NCBI GenBank assembly: GCA_964570665.1
Contig: CAZMZH010000018.1
Coordinates: 7,477 to 71,476, forward strand
Direction: 5' to 3'
DNA length: 64,000 nt
Source: JAJDAT01 sp964570665
Lineage (GTDB): Bacteria; Nitrospinota; Nitrospinia; Nitrospinales; JAJDAT01
Shown piece by piece: positions 63,921-64,000 of this stretch (position 1 is its first letter; each line of letters starts with the position of its first letter). A program made the position numbers and the translations under genes. The notes below the pieces were generated by a model. That model saw only the letters and a list, made by a program, of their open reading frames with translations, did not search any database and was not told the origin of the DNA.

Positions 63921-63950
63921 TCGAGATTCTTCCTCCCGTTAGTCGTCAGA
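63921..63950. repeat. second dispersed repeat remnant
   Basis: CGAGATTCTTCCTCCCGTTAG and GTCGTCAGA in tandem, similar in type to the gattcctc tract near 29971. Confidence 0.3.
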
Positions 63951-64000
63951 TAATATGAAACAGACGATCAACCTCTAAACGTGTTAGTAATAAAAAGGCT

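Overview
The window reads as a contiguous chromosomal segment of a low-GC, Gram-negative bacterium with a c-type-cytochrome-rich envelope. It carries an outer-membrane beta-barrel, many Sec signal peptides, multihaem cytochromes, many TPR proteins and several small cyclic-nucleotide-binding (CNB) proteins. This mix would fit Nitrospinota, deep deltaproteobacterial or anammox-like lineages, but nothing here fixes the taxonomy. GTG and TTG starts are frequent. I see no rRNA, tRNA, transposase or CRISPR array.
Layout. 1-9.5 kb (+): a truncated nadB, then ftsK, an aspartyl-protease-like protein, an SGNH-type protein, a PlsC-like acyltransferase, a gamma-carbonic-anhydrase-family protein, an MTAP-family phosphorylase and a TPR-methyltransferase. 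9.6-15.3 kb: a CNB protein, then on the minus strand an AI-2E-type permease, a FlgT-like lipoprotein-free secreted protein, RluB, ScpB and a two-domain dCTP deaminase. 15.4-28.7 kb: FmdB-type zinc ribbon, TPR-cupredoxin, glutamate dehydrogenase, YjbQ, GT39-TPR, TPR, YeiH, REC-GAF-HD-GYP, a lipoprotein and a HEAT-repeat protein. 28.7-31 kb looks acquired: an enoyl-CoA hydratase-like gene lies between diverged direct repeats and palindromic repeat arms. 31-33 kb: a DEAD-box helicase with a 13-copy tail repeat.
33.0-48.2 kb is the main find: seven minus-strand genes with short spacers (15 to 117 bp) and a strong terminator at the end. Transcription order is: a flavin oxidoreductase fused to two CNB domains and a four-cluster ferredoxin; a small membrane protein with two His pairs at cytochrome-b spacing; an FHA-TM-multihaem-WD40-multihaem protein; a c554-type tetrahaem cytochrome; a tandem GlcG/HbpS-type protein; an outer-membrane beta-barrel; and a ten-haem cytochrome with LVIVD-like repeats. 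I infer a complete cytoplasm-to-outside electron conduit with built-in ligand (CNB) and phospho-peptide (FHA) sensing. Its donor and acceptor are unknown.
48.4-64 kb: a CNB protein, a small hypothetical, acylphosphatase, an ABC ATPase, a ChaN-PDZ protein, rpsU, tex, a Gly-rich membrane protein, a beta-propeller, a second CNB protein, a nuclease, a degenerate peptidase-like protein, an NtrC-type regulator, a third CNB protein, a K+ channel, a U32 peptidase-family protein, and a truncated SEFIR gene between dispersed repeats.
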